Shown piece after piece: positions 35,601 to 44,100 of a stretch of DNA of 64,000 nucleotides. The DNA is from Breoghania sp037026715. Lineage in GTDB: Bacteria > Pseudomonadota > Alphaproteobacteria > Rhizobiales > Stappiaceae. The position numbers were made by a program, and so were the translations under genes. The stretch spans positions 248,001 through 312,000 of the forward strand of contig NZ_JBANCG010000002.1 of NCBI RefSeq assembly GCF_037026715.1, read 5' to 3'. The first letter of the stretch is position 1; each line of letters begins with the position of its first letter. The notes below the pieces were generated by a model. The model saw only the letters and a program-made list of their open reading frames with translations, was not told the DNA's origin and ran no database searches.

Positions 35601-38393
35601 GCCGACCGTGTCGGAGATCTTCTTGTAGAGGATCTCGAAGCGAAGCCCCGCGAGGCTGCCGGCCTCCTCGCCGCCGAGCGCGATCGACAGGCCATAGAGC
35701 CAGGGATCGTTGAAGATGAAACCGAGATCGACGGTATCGAGCAGCGTCACGTCGAGGCCGATCAGCCACTGGCTTTGAGGGCTCCATTCCACGCCCTGGC
35801 CGGCAAGCGGGTTCTGCCCGGCTTCCGGCTCCTGAAGTTCGCCTTCCAGCAGTGCAAGCGTTTCCGCCACCGTATCCGGCAGCCGCGTCAGCTGCACCCG
35901 CTGGCCGAGGCCCAGGTAGCGAAGCCGGATGAACACCTCGCCGGCTCCCGGCAGGTCCGGCGGCGAACCGTCGATCACGTCCCATTCCAGATCGTCGCCG
36001 TCGTAGCGCTGGCCCAGCAGTGAGCCGGTGAGGATCAGCGACACGCCGGAATTCTCGCCGCGCGTATAGCGAACGCCGATCGTGTCGAGCCGCATGAACA
36101 CCAGATCGGCATTGGCCGCATAGACCAACTCGACCGTGCTCTCCTGAGGGTCCAGCGTCAGCGTGAAGCGCGACAGCTCGATGCGGTTGAGGATGTCCCA
36201 CGGCGGGTCGAGCGAATAGCCAAGCGTTGGGGCGGCGAGATTGACCAGATATTCCAGAATATCGCCGATGGTCACCCCGCCGAGTTGCAGGCTGATCACC
36301 TGGTGCCGGTTCGGGTCTTCTCCGCGCCACGAGGTGGACGCCTGGAACCACACGCCGTCGAAGCTGACGCGGAACTGGTAGGTCGGCTCCGGCACGCCCA
36401 GCGTCAGCCCGGCCGAAAGCTCCAGCTTGTTGATGGCGAACAGGCCGGAAAGCTTGCCCGACGCGGTATCGCTGTTGCCGGCCTTGGCCATGTCGAGCGC
36501 GGTCGCGGCGGAGATCTTCAGCGTCGTGCCGAAGATCTCCGGCTGCCAGCGCCCGGAAATCGTGCCGCCGAAGGCATAGGCCGTCGGCGTTCCCGTGTTG
36601 AAGGAGAAATAGAGCCGGTCGATGGTGAGCGTCGGCACCCAGTCAGGCACGTCCGTTTGGCCGAGGAAACGGGAGACCATCGCCGTCAGGTCGATGGAGG
36701 CGCCGGGCAGCAGCGTGCCGGAAAACGTCCAGCCCTCCGGGTTCGTCTCCGCGGGACCGGGATATTCCGCCGACAGCATGAAGGCCGGCGGCTGCGGCGC
36801 GCCGGGCGTGCCGCCGTCCTCGAACAGGAACGTCGCCGCGATGCCGCCGGAAAGCTCCCCGCTCACCAGCGCGATCTCGAAATTCAGCTCTCGCAGCGTG
36901 ATCGTTGTGACGACGAGGTCGATGGTCCAGCCCTGTTCGGGCGGGTCCTCGTCGCCCACCAGCATGAAGCTGCCGTCGATCTGGCGCTCCAGCGACAGTG
37001 TCGGCGGATCGCCGAAGATGATGTCGGCGGAGGCGTAGTAGGACTGTTCCTGCGGATCGGCCTCTACCGAAAGGCCGATGATGTTCATGTCGCTTTCCGT
37101 CGGCGGCCCCGGATCGCCGAAATAGTTGCGGAACGCCTGCCCGATGGGGATGACGTCGCCCTCGCGCAAGCCCGCTATCGCCGACCAGCCGGGAATGTTG
37201 ACCCCGCAATCGATGTGGATCGGATCGGTGGTCTGGAAGGCGAGCGTGCCGAACACGGTCGCCGCCAGCCAGCCCGTCTGGGTGCCCTGGACCGGGGTCG
37301 AACCCCACACCCAACTGATGCCGACATCCTCGAGTGCCACGAACGGCATCGGCGCCGTCCACGGCTTCACGGAAACGATCGATACCGCGATATAGGTGAC
37401 CCTGAAATCCGTCAGGTTACGTCCCGGATCGACGTAGAACTCGATGCTGTCGAACCGGAATTCCGGGATCGGCAGGAAGTCCGGCGGGGTCGGCAGCGCG
37501 GGCAGCCCGAACAGCTTGGCGAGTTGGTTCATGCCCTCCACGATGCTGCCGTTCTCGAATTCGACCAGGAAGTGCCACAGGTTTCCGGTGGAAAGCAGCG
37601 GACAGGAGATCCGGGTGACGAGCCCGCCCACCTGCAGCCGGCCGGTCAACGTCAGTTGCGAAAACGCGGGGATCTCGTCCGGGTCGTCGGGATCGGCGGG
37701 CGTGGAGGTCAGCGCGAAGCCGACATCGCCGAGCGTCAGCCCGCCCAGTTCCAGAAGCGGATTGGAAAGCGGTATCGAGGCGGTCGGCGAGGTGGCGAGA
37801 AGGTTCAGGTCCGGCACGCCGTCGTAGCTCGACGGCAGCACCGCCGAGCCCGAAAGCTGGAGCGGCCACGGCGTGACGAGGCTCGCCCACGGCTCCCAGA
37901 ACGTCGTGCGCGGCAGCGAGCCAGACAGCGTCAGCCCGGCCGCCTCGCTCGTCGTGCCGCTGAAGGTGGCGTTGTCGAGCCGGATGTCGGTCAGGAACGA
38001 CGGCCCCGGCTGTACCGACTGGTTCTGAACCATCATCGTCTGCGGCAGGCCGGCAAAGGTCGCGCCGAAGGTCCAGCCCGCCCGCGTCATCGTGAAGGCG
38101 AGCGTGAAGGCGACATCGTCTGCACCCACGCAGTCGAGCCGCACGGAAACGGGCCCGAGATTGGCCGCGGGCGCATCGGGCAGGCCCCAGGTCGCCGTGC
38201 CGTTCAGCGTCGCCGATGTGGAGGCCGGTATCAGCCGCGCCGACGACACGATGAAACTGGAGGTGATGCCGAAGCGCGCCAGCAGCGGGCGCAGATCGGC
38301 GAGCGCCGCATCGCCTGAGGCGGCGTAGAGATCGATCGTGCCCGTATTGGTGATCGCGGCATTGAGCGCCGCGACGACGCTCGAAAGGCTCAT
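26658..38393 (-). CDS. Giant 3911-residue protein with LysM-like segments
   Basis: One unbroken frame of 3911 codons runs from ATG 38393. I cannot assign a family to the whole. Residues 1 to about 1180 are beta-rich, with repeated short strands (SQLTLTGRLQVGG, GKIDFKVIKVSVTLEAY). Around 1180-1230 is an Arg-rich linker (MRRARPPRRRPDRRR). LysM-like segments of the form D-T-L-x-x-[IL]-A-x-x-[FY] appear near 1530, 1600, 1730, 1785, 2615, 2865, 2920 and 3070 (for example RPGDTVETVADTLGA). There is no signal peptide, membrane span or RTX repeat, and very few cysteines. The gene is the last of the operon and starts in the stop of the hydrolase gene (ATGA). The LysM parts hint at glycan or peptidoglycan binding; overall function is unknown. 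Confidence 0.9.
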   Translation of the reverse strand: MSLSSVVAALNAAITNTGTIDLYAASGDAALADLRPLLARFGITSSFIVSSARLIPASTSATLNGTATWGLPDAPAANLGPVSVRLDCVGADDVAFTLAFTMTRAGWTFGATFAGLPQTMMVQNQSVQPGPSFLTDIRLDNATFSGTTSEAAGLTLSGSLPRTTFWEPWASLVTPWPLQLSGSAVLPSSYDGVPDLNLLATSPTASIPLSNPLLELGGLTLGDVGFALTSTPADPDDPDEIPAFSQLTLTGRLQVGGLVTRISCPLLSTGNLWHFLVEFENGSIVEGMNQLAKLFGLPALPTPPDFLPIPEFRFDSIEFYVDPGRNLTDFRVTYIAVSIVSVKPWTAPMPFVALEDVGISWVWGSTPVQGTQTGWLAATVFGTLAFQTTDPIHIDCGVNIPGWSAIAGLREGDVIPIGQAFRNYFGDPGPPTESDMNIIGLSVEADPQEQSYYASADIIFGDPPTLSLERQIDGSFMLVGDEDPPEQGWTIDLVVTTITLRELNFEIALVSGELSGGIAATFLFEDGGTPGAPQPPAFMLSAEYPGPAETNPEGWTFSGTLLPGASIDLTAMVSRFLGQTDVPDWVPTLTIDRLYFSFNTGTPTAYAFGGTISGRWQPEIFGTTLKISAATALDMAKAGNSDTASGKLSGLFAINKLELSAGLTLGVPEPTYQFRVSFDGVWFQASTSWRGEDPNRHQVISLQLGGVTIGDILEYLVNLAAPTLGYSLDPPWDILNRIELSRFTLTLDPQESTVELVYAANADLVFMRLDTIGVRYTRGENSGVSLILTGSLLGQRYDGDDLEWDVIDGSPPDLPGAGEVFIRLRYLGLGQRVQLTRLPDTVAETLALLEGELQEPEAGQNPLAGQGVEWSPQSQWLIGLDVTLLDTVDLGFIFNDPWLYGLSIALGGEEAGSLAGLRFEILYKKISDTVGMFRIELSLPEAFRHLEFGEVSVTLGVVVVEIYTNGNFKIDLGFPYDRNFDRSFSVEVFPFLGRGGIYFGLLNGTTSRSVPKVTNGDFSPVIELGIGLAVGVGKDVSFGPLSGGIYVQVEVIFQGTLAWFHPQAAGSSTDVYYWAQGVAAIHGKLYGKIDFKVIKVSVTLEAYAAATATFEAYRPTIFALEVEVRAEAEVKILFVKISFSFEVDLDVSFTVGSERPTPWILSPDQSGDTLTAPSPTLLMLGAEPASRHAQRLSSRGRTMRRARPPRRRPDRRRAALVAHHRNRLLARAVAEGASFDADIDTLDWQPTKAVFSDAPRTASLFLLPSFTVGEVPLSWSDTPPETGSSDYRFSVQLFAPTGVSPDALNAAQGKRRSAAMTIHARDEDDLDALAADILIQGLLLYALYAIPQGPESPSDTVTAGQLSWLGAMLDDPAAASPGFTADMLSQFFDTNIHLAISGVPEGDDPGDQVSMAMAVPPFLSWTSPQTGPVDFATDNEIGALYLWGVQVAAALFSPTGTVPPGPPEDPLDDYVSFAEHLFSDWNLLVARSAVREAAAQLDGRTLQAASATDTLTSLAQGLPTATIPYPVRPGDTVETVADTLGATVEELTFLNPGLADALRDTAPGGTVDVVLGISPQVLALDNPDATLKKTSLALGDLTVPVTATDTLNGLAARYNTTAVAIMGVTGQDIDAKLLAPGAAFDAPATDWTTAPADYSALRAAATFYIRYAGVPIGDDPQAGPTAWYMQAVADLNATLLDGTVIDPRSQELPPGIALQIPTAYLDATAATTGTTTVPGDTLARIGAALNLEQNEATTAGTTGWPAFRDGVSAITGGFSIPAYTGVAVATGETLATLARRTVVNWVSDGANPPAWSADWAGLAGWIGADTILAPLALITVPDVTTDDSTTYTFASLAAAFAIAISDAGGRLADVAGLVEGEALTVKHLPADTVESLVGLVSANSTANIASEASRMFASGQQIPVPEEGEDGHVHASDSAVAPLLDESRQQWDLAVDPDQPDAEALSLEITSQATWITLFDSTVVGSGEDETALRARVPEAFSPALNRALASGRMLPQGAVLHAAETDSLSYSATNSEVIAAVPATSLAWEPYRGPAAVAVKGESPVTYGLAEHIALQTAIALPVPGFDPAANTLSIHPFPAELAARAAEGSDKAYMVYAGLTDSTDAAPFPNSTFVAAIAFTVRRVAEAPGVYQLDGADPELVGLLLDLVTYLADPDTPAGTVAHIAMAPSVTAGDPDGLALVDGDAWLIKSNLSTISVPSGGRAFVARDEDDTLPLVRADLTTPQDFALLLWEGTTVGGTGYTFGVDGGISDGAFDASDQASLQLVVIAGEQQAAAPSGRTLLPFNTGVIAVDQGIADGATLFAEAYESTDPADFVAQALLPAGSFGFDMTLTRPIIPSGTVDHEKAFRQQYSLVTAISTASDDCPYVIPASGLPATPQASDGVELEAWKRARAKRRRALEESAPSPYWAYQTVLPVYRFGPVSLAPEVAGLPLPADDPYRGLGGASSAPQVDFQIGFGDIQGNRTLPADNTPLPVPVGYTDPLQGPTSWPAVNASWGISKPDSDVTLSITFAPKAQALMPSVSQRGDAMVQAALRQQAQYAAIYYQYVQPNMSVTAETTLAAGSSLTLSGADRLKVLAAGGYLVASGATGYGVVLPASDTLSNIVSSYGIGWEALAGVNADVPLSAIFGENVALTVPAYRVMTAGASAQSIAATPQTGWPTPTATEILSASENQDDLPLKLQAVLAYPARAVTLPATAPVLANVAAAEATSAGWLAADSAGDAILVNDFTFTVDGVNVTVGQTTLPGGGTVATFADAVLAFADLGIHLSAYDLGESYAGETGMLIASATAHSAHYVVAGEATLADNPSGAATADLVSSNLATPDLYEAGALIYLGDFGSGSPAKVTPGAGDLLREFAERYGCPPAALLAANSGLTVVSGNRLAIPGAAILPGADALFVPYTLRATDTLSGVAAGFALAGDPDKKTDLAERNRNMPGTVTQGLNFDVDVDGTQVPVDTTGLTTFQAVLENVQETAPAATMADVATAFDTAGRLAAGGLLVCPPVMLAGDTKPSAISGLYGITGAAFGLANAGVTGLLVEGTELSAPDPTIAAIRVTANDTLNSIVGRFNVAYLEADLPATVTVASLIDANAEVAVFKQGATAVLPPADITLTSTLTPAYPGPAFPLTVEMTVARPAALVHSDFAGTSAESATATIAAPAAGASLNFNAFEEALTDALEDLRLATAKMPDHAADLWAVDFGSAGITSVDIARTVTFGSDKLARMIALAPLYGALVSRAAVSIEPLENGSLDPAQAVNQDYQGIDVEIWAGRFLADFDRMLGPANAAAINAIADLRPQFQQMMAAKRTLQSAIPTDLQGIFLVNPSSGPTLPRAVTDPNLADGIAEAKRIFGEALGVSLASGWATAALVQYDATVNSAWTRATDPDGTAALYGEGRSTDEQTGDANRSWRLAAGKVDLAETAPFLTLPLSVSDPGAQSHVALDLVYTVSNLEIHRRPVDVAPGYTASDWLAMTPVLSGDEIPAALDVALGPSDVPIPLKAFPALPIIVSQSGNGDPTVPVTLDTAALWTFDFVYSHEHAAQDHVVLTAEFNLSPPVEGRMLAGENEDLFTALAQYVAVSDDLNGLLTGLTDPKSTVDSATLSAAVTTFADLATDIASLWTVRLPNSGGAAQDGGDDWVAAESYPVSAALATNDGALQSYTLTRLETESGGDLDWPEVSAKALDGSWVTLVGQTPSGSSRVYLPPSDTTILLPSTRTFSIGWPGLNVGDRQNARIRLEVVRNADLLGPDGPATAEAFVYRTALVTATDIVTPGITRTDPLPITGASVEAALQSAFDTLFPAATRPDDLKLTFGLFYGYTLVAGDDPLVSELAVGLLPDTTLDSTTAGTISDALTAWQTSVKPATAGGRWVISAMLYSSYDPGKRVLLSLERLSYELG

Positions 38394-39829
38394 GCGATCA
38401 CCTTAAGGCCGCGAAGGCGGCCGGTTGCGGTTGTGACGGCGGGGACGGCGTGCGGCGCGGCGAGACGGGCGATCGGGCGCGGCAGGCGGATCACCGATGA
38501 CGCCGTGCCCGCCATACGCAGGGTGCGGCCCGCCGTGGTGAAGGCGGCCCGTGGCCCGGCGAAGACAGAGCGCGCCACGTCGGCCCGCTCGGCCTTGGCA
38601 CGCGCCTCGTTCTCGCTGGAACCCACATGCAGCGCCTCGTCGTCCATCCGGAATTCCCAGTTCCGGCCGGCCGGCACGTCGTCGATCTTGTCATCGCCGG
38701 AAGGCGCTGCCGGCAAAGGCGGCGCGATGTAGCGGTCGTAGTCGTTCAGGTTGTACTGGACGTCCTTGAAATAGAGCGTGGAATAGACGTTCTCGCGCGT
38801 CTGCGTGGTCGCGTATTGCCAGCGTGCGCCCGGCGGCCATGCGGGCGCGACGGCCAGACCTGTCACGGTGAGGTCGATCCACGACGTCAGGAAATGCCGG
38901 CCGTTGTCGAGGTCCGGATCGCCCCAATAGGTGACGTCGGAATAGATGTTGTCGGCGAACTGCTCCACCAGATACATTGAGGGGTGATGATGGCGTTTCT
39001 CGCCGGCGCTGATGGAATAGGTGTAGGGCTCGAACCGCATGAGAACGTCGTCGACGACCCCGCGCGCCAGGTTGTCGGGAATGTCGCTGGCGTTCTTCAG
39101 GTCGTAGGTCGTCTTGCGGCTGCCGTGATGCGGCACCGTCATCATGAAGGTCTTGGGAAGATCGTCCTCGTTCTCCAGAAGATCGTCGATCGCACCGAGC
39201 GTGGTGGAGGTGGCGTCGCCCGTCGCCACGATCCAGTGACCGTCCCATTCCAGACCCAGAACCACGGACTTGGTGTTGACGGCTTCCGCGTTCATCGACT
39301 GGTACTTGGCGAAGCTCGCCGGATCGCGCGGATGCGGCGTGTTGGCGATGATGAGCTGGAGGAAGGCGTCGTCCGCCTCGTCTCCCGTCTGCCAGATCGG
39401 CTCCCATACCGGGTCGTCGTCGGGCGCATAGCCGCTCTGGCTGGGCGTGAAGCTGCCGATGTCGCCGGTGTATCCGCCGAGCGTTGTGATCAGCGCGCCG
39501 CGCTTGTAGCGCCACGCCGGTCCGCCATAGCGCACCATGCCGATCTGGTCGCCAGCCGGCGGCCCGAAGGCCGGCAGGATCTTGGCGATCATGTTGTAGT
39601 GGTCGGTGTCGCCGTGGGTCAGCACCAGCACGTCGAGATAGTTGTTGTTGTTCTCGATCTGCTCGCGCAGCCACGCGATGTTCTCGGTCGCGATCTTCTG
39701 GCTGGAATTGGTGCCCAGATCGATCAGCATGATGTGCGAGACGTCGCCGTCCTCGTTGAATATCTCGACGAAGTTGCAGGCCCCCTGACCGACATCGAGC
39801 ACATGGAAGGTGATGCTGCCGACCGTCAT
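38390..39829 (-). CDS. ComEC-like metallo-beta-lactamase-fold hydrolase, copy 1
   Basis: The 479-residue protein has the MBL metal motifs: FHVLDVGQGACNFVEI at the N-terminus, THGDTDHYN (H-x-D-x-D-H) near residue 70, VATGDAT near 205 and VPHHGSRK near 232. This is the DxDxDH/PHHGS pattern of the ComEC C-terminal domain, which degrades nucleic acid, although other substrates are known in the fold. About 100 residues after the core form an Ala/Arg-rich tail (RTLRMAG, RLRGLKVIA). It is paralogous to the next gene and is coupled on both sides by ATGA overlaps. Confidence 0.9.
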   Translation of the reverse strand: MTVGSITFHVLDVGQGACNFVEIFNEDGDVSHIMLIDLGTNSSQKIATENIAWLREQIENNNNYLDVLVLTHGDTDHYNMIAKILPAFGPPAGDQIGMVRYGGPAWRYKRGALITTLGGYTGDIGSFTPSQSGYAPDDDPVWEPIWQTGDEADDAFLQLIIANTPHPRDPASFAKYQSMNAEAVNTKSVVLGLEWDGHWIVATGDATSTTLGAIDDLLENEDDLPKTFMMTVPHHGSRKTTYDLKNASDIPDNLARGVVDDVLMRFEPYTYSISAGEKRHHHPSMYLVEQFADNIYSDVTYWGDPDLDNGRHFLTSWIDLTVTGLAVAPAWPPGARWQYATTQTRENVYSTLYFKDVQYNLNDYDRYIAPPLPAAPSGDDKIDDVPAGRNWEFRMDDEALHVGSSENEARAKAERADVARSVFAGPRAAFTTAGRTLRMAGTASSVIRLPRPIARLAAPHAVPAVTTATGRLRGLKVIA

Positions 39830-41193
39830 TGCCGCCTCCTCCGGCCCGAGTCGAGGGGGACTGCCGCCCGGATCGCCCTGCCGGCCATCGTGGTGGTGCT
39901 GCGCGGCGGGGCGGAGCGGGCGCCGCCCCCGGCCCCGGCCGCGGCTCTCACCCGGTGGGATGGATTGGGCGTGGAGGTCACCGCGAACCCATGCCCATCC
40001 TGGCTGAACTGCCAGTTGCGCCCCGCCGGCACGTCGTCCTGCGCCTCAAAGTCCTGCGTCGGATAGCTCGGCAGAGGAGGGGCGATATACTGGCCGTAGT
40101 TCTCGGAATTGTATTGCCTGCTCGAGAAGTAATAGGTGCAGAAGACGTTCGCGGCGGTCTTGGTCGTGCCGTATAGCCAGTTGGCCGGCCAGCGCGGCTC
40201 GAGAAAAACGGGTGTGATCGCCAGATCGATCCAGGAGGTCAGGAAGTGATAGCCGCCGCCCAGCTCCGGATCCTCCCACAGGGGAGCCGTCGCCGGGTTC
40301 AGTTTCGTTGAAAACTGTTGGGTCAAATACAGCGAGGGGTGATGGAAATTCTTGTCGTCCGCGCTGATGGAAACGCTCGACGGCGTGAACAGGTCGAGAA
40401 ACTCGCCCACCACCATGCGGGCCTCGAAGTCCGGGATGTTGTTGGCCTTCTGCAGGTCGTAGGTGGTCTTGCGGCTGCCGTGATGCGGCATCGTCATCAT
40501 TAGGGTTGCGGGCAGCGGGTCCGTCTCAAGCTCCAGCAGATCGTTGACCGCGCCAAGCGTCGTCGCCGTCGCGTCGCCGGTGGCGACGAACCAGTCGTTG
40601 CGCCATTGCAGCCCCATGACGACCGACTTCGTGTTGACAGCTTCCCCATTCATCTTCGGCCGCTTGACTGTGTAGAGGTTGGCCGGATCGTGCGGATGGG
40701 GAACGTCCGCGATGATGAGTTGCAGGAAAACGTCGTCGGCGTCCGGGCCCGTCTGCCAGATCGGGGTCCACTTCTCCTCCTCGTCCGGGTCGTAGCCCGT
40801 CTGCGACGGGGTAAAGCCGCCGATGTTGCCGGTATAGAGCCCGAGCGTCCCGATCAGCTTGCCGGCGGCGTAGCGCCAGTCCGGTCCGCCATAGCGCACC
40901 ATGCCGATCTGGTTGCCGTCCGGCGGCCCGAAGGCCGGCAGGATCTTGGCGATCAGGTTGTAGTGGTCGTTGTCGCCATGGGTCATGATCAGGGCGTCCA
41001 GATACTGGTTGTTCGCCTCGATCTGCTGCTTCAGCCATTCGATGTTGTCATGCGCGGTCACGCGGGTGGAAACCGTGCCGAGGTCGATCAGCAGGATGTG
41101 CGAGACGAGCCCGTCCTCGTTGAGGATCTCCACGAAGTTGCAGGCCCCCTGGCCCACGTCGAGCACGTGAAAGTTGATGCCGCTGACCGTCAT
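39826..41193 (-). CDS. ComEC-like metallo-beta-lactamase-fold hydrolase, copy 2
   Basis: The 455-residue paralogue keeps the whole metal set: MTHGDNDHYN, VATGDATATTLGA and MPHHGSRKTTYDL. The N-terminus (INFHVLDVGQGACNFVEI) is almost the same as copy 1. The core is conserved along its length, whereas the tail diverges and ends basic (GRRRRQ). Both active sites look intact, so this is not a decayed duplicate. It has no signal peptide. Confidence 0.9.
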   Translation of the reverse strand: MTVSGINFHVLDVGQGACNFVEILNEDGLVSHILLIDLGTVSTRVTAHDNIEWLKQQIEANNQYLDALIMTHGDNDHYNLIAKILPAFGPPDGNQIGMVRYGGPDWRYAAGKLIGTLGLYTGNIGGFTPSQTGYDPDEEEKWTPIWQTGPDADDVFLQLIIADVPHPHDPANLYTVKRPKMNGEAVNTKSVVMGLQWRNDWFVATGDATATTLGAVNDLLELETDPLPATLMMTMPHHGSRKTTYDLQKANNIPDFEARMVVGEFLDLFTPSSVSISADDKNFHHPSLYLTQQFSTKLNPATAPLWEDPELGGGYHFLTSWIDLAITPVFLEPRWPANWLYGTTKTAANVFCTYYFSSRQYNSENYGQYIAPPLPSYPTQDFEAQDDVPAGRNWQFSQDGHGFAVTSTPNPSHRVRAAAGAGGGARSAPPRSTTTMAGRAIRAAVPLDSGRRRRQ

Positions 41194-41195
41194 GG

Positions 41196-44100
41196 CTAGC
41201 CCCTCCCGCCAAGGCGGCCGAGCCGCTTGCGCCGCACCTTCCGGGGGCTTTGGGCGGGGGCGGCAAGGGCCGGGGGCGCGGCAGGCGCGGCCATCCCTGT
41301 TGCCGCATCCGGCCCCGCGATCCGCGCCTGTCGCGTTTCTTTCTCCTTCCTTGCCTCCGGATCGACATAGGCGCCCAGCCAGCCGAGTTGGCCCGTCGAA
41401 CGGCCTTCAGGCCCGCCGAACAGGCTCAGATCCAGATTTCCCGGCGGGAACGAGAAGCCCAGCACGGAAAGCGCGAAACGCGACAGGGTCAGCAGATAGG
41501 CGCGCTGGCCGTTCTGCTCGTAGGTGGAGAAGATGAAGCTCTTGAAGCCGAGCTTCAAAACGCCCTGCAGCGGGAAGCTGCCGCTGCGCGGCTCCGTGCC
41601 CGGGATCTTCAGGCCCAGAAAGACCGGCAGGTCGCCGTCGCGCGCGCCCGGCATCCAGGCCGCCAGGATCTCCGCCTTGATGCCGGCAGACCCCGCCAGC
41701 GCGCCGAGGCTGCCCAGATCGATCGACAGCACCAGCCCGTACCACGGCGAAACCATCGGCACCTGGTCGAGCGGCGCGGAGATTGACAGATACCCTATCT
41801 CCTCAGGGGCCACGCCTTCCGGTTCTCCACCTTCCGGCGCAAGGTCCGGGCTTGAGACCAGCGAACGCACGGTGACCGGAAAACACGCCACCAGGCTGTC
41901 GGGCCGGGGCACGGAATTGGGCAGGTCGAAGCCGATGCCGGTCTCGTTCACCGTCCACACCTGCGTCTGCGGATCGGAGATGTCGAAATCCATCGTCAGC
42001 GCCAGCTGGTTGAAGACCAGATAGCCGTCGAAGGGCGGATCGTCCTGCGTTTCGCCCGGCGCAAGGCCGTAGCCAAAGAGATCGAAGCCGTCGGGCGCGA
42101 AGAAGCGCAGCTTGCCGCCGAGAATGAAGTTGGTCGCAACCCGCGTCGGCGTCGGGTTGGCCAGCGTCTCGATCCTGACCGAGGTGATCTCGACATTGGT
42201 CAGCGCGGAAAAAAGCGCGGCATAGCGGTTCTGCGCCAGTAGCGTGAAGGCGTAGGCCGGCGCGCCGCCGCTTTTCTGCAGCGCGCCGGAAATCATCAGG
42301 TTGTTGCCGTTGAGCGTGTCCTGCTTGGCGAGCGCGGCCGCGAACAGCCGGTTCATCGAGATCTCAACTTGCGTGGAGAACTCCGCCAGATGCGCGTTGG
42401 CGAACCGCGCCATCAGCTGCATCGTCTTGAACTCGAACGGCAGCGTCTCGCTCGGCACCAGATCCACCGTGTCGGTGTAGTTGATCAGTCCGAAGACGCT
42501 GGTCTTCTTCAAGGTGATGGGCGTGGTGGTCGGATCGAACGGCGTGACGCTCGCCCCCACGTGGTGGGCGTAGAAGCGCTCCGGGTCGAGCCCGGCGGCG
42601 ACGAAGCGCAGCGAGGGCGGCAGGTCGGCGAGATCGACCGGCGCGTTCAGGAACAGGATCCCGTTCCAGCCCGGATCGGCGACCACGTCGCGGTAGAAGC
42701 GGGCATAGGGGCTTGTCGGGTCGTCCTCCTCCGCCGCGCGGGCCTGCGCTATGATGGCATTGAGCGTGCGCCATGTTGGCACGACGCTTCCCTGATCGTC
42801 CTCGGCCGCCGCCTGCCAGGCCCAGCTCGACGCGTCCGCCGCCAGCGCCTCCAGCGAACGGTCGGCGTATTTCCACACCATGATCGTCGGCGCGTCGCCC
42901 GTGCGCCAGTGATCGGGGTTGAGGCGAAAGACCCAGCCGTCGAGATCGAGCAGGAACGGCGGCACGCAAGCGGCCTGCGCCAGAAACGTCGTGACGTTGG
43001 AGACGACGAAGAACAGCTGGTTGGTGAAAAGCGCGGCCTCGAAATCGGAGCCGATGTCGGTGAAGGCGAGCTGCGGCTCCGGCGCGTCCGGCAGGTTGGC
43101 GATCACGACCCGGTCGATGCTCGAAAGATCGGAGGGAAGCGTCACGGTGAGCCCCTGCGGCGTCACCGCGATCACGTCCGTGTCGTCGGCCACGTCCTCC
43201 AGCCCCGGCGGGGCGCCGGTGATCAACTGTCGTCGTGCGGGCGCAAGGGCGGCCTGCTCCAGCGCCCGGGCGGCTGCGGCCTGGGTCTCGCTCACTCCGG
43301 CATAGGCGCCGACGGGATAGGTCTCAGGCACCGCCCCGCCCGTCTGCCAGCTCGAAAGCCGGGCGATCGGCACCTCGATATAGCTGAGTGTCGCCGTGCC
43401 TGTGCCCTGAAAGAGCGGCGATTGGCGCGACTGCGCGTAGTAGCTCAGGCCCGACTGCCCGGATGTCGGCGGCAACACCGCGACCCAAGCCGTTGTCGCA
43501 AGCCCGGTGAGCAGTGCCGCCCCCTCGCTAGGTACCGTGCCGCCTGGGATGGCGGTGGGTGCAAAGGCCGGCTTTCCCGCCTCAAACAGGATCGATGTGC
43601 CCGATGTGCCCAGTGCCGCCGATTCAAGCCCCGAAAGCCCGAGCATGAGCTGGTCCGTCAGCCCCGATCCCGCCCCGCCCGAAGGCGCCACCACGGCAAG
43701 CGAAAACACCCCGTCCGGCGTCATGTTGTAGAGGTCTGTACCGCCGTCCGACGTCGCGTCGATCCGCGTTGCGCAGCGCGCGAACATCAGCCCGCCCGGC
43801 CACAGCGGCGCGGCGGCATCGGCTGGGGTCAGCGTCGTCGCGTAACCGCGCTGCGTGACGAAGGTGGCATCGATCGTCGGCGCCGTGCCGGAAAAGACAA
43901 ACCTTGTCCGCGCCCGCTCCATCGGGAACATCGGGTCCCAGGCGGCGGAAAGGCTGATCGCCGCGCTCGCCATTCCAAGAACGGGCATGTCGACGGGCAC
44001 CAGCCGCGGGTCGGCCGGATTGAGCGCGTAGCGCACCGCGTAGTGGAGGCCGACGCCGAGATCGGCAAGTCCGTCGGCGGCCACCGACAGCGTTCCCGTC

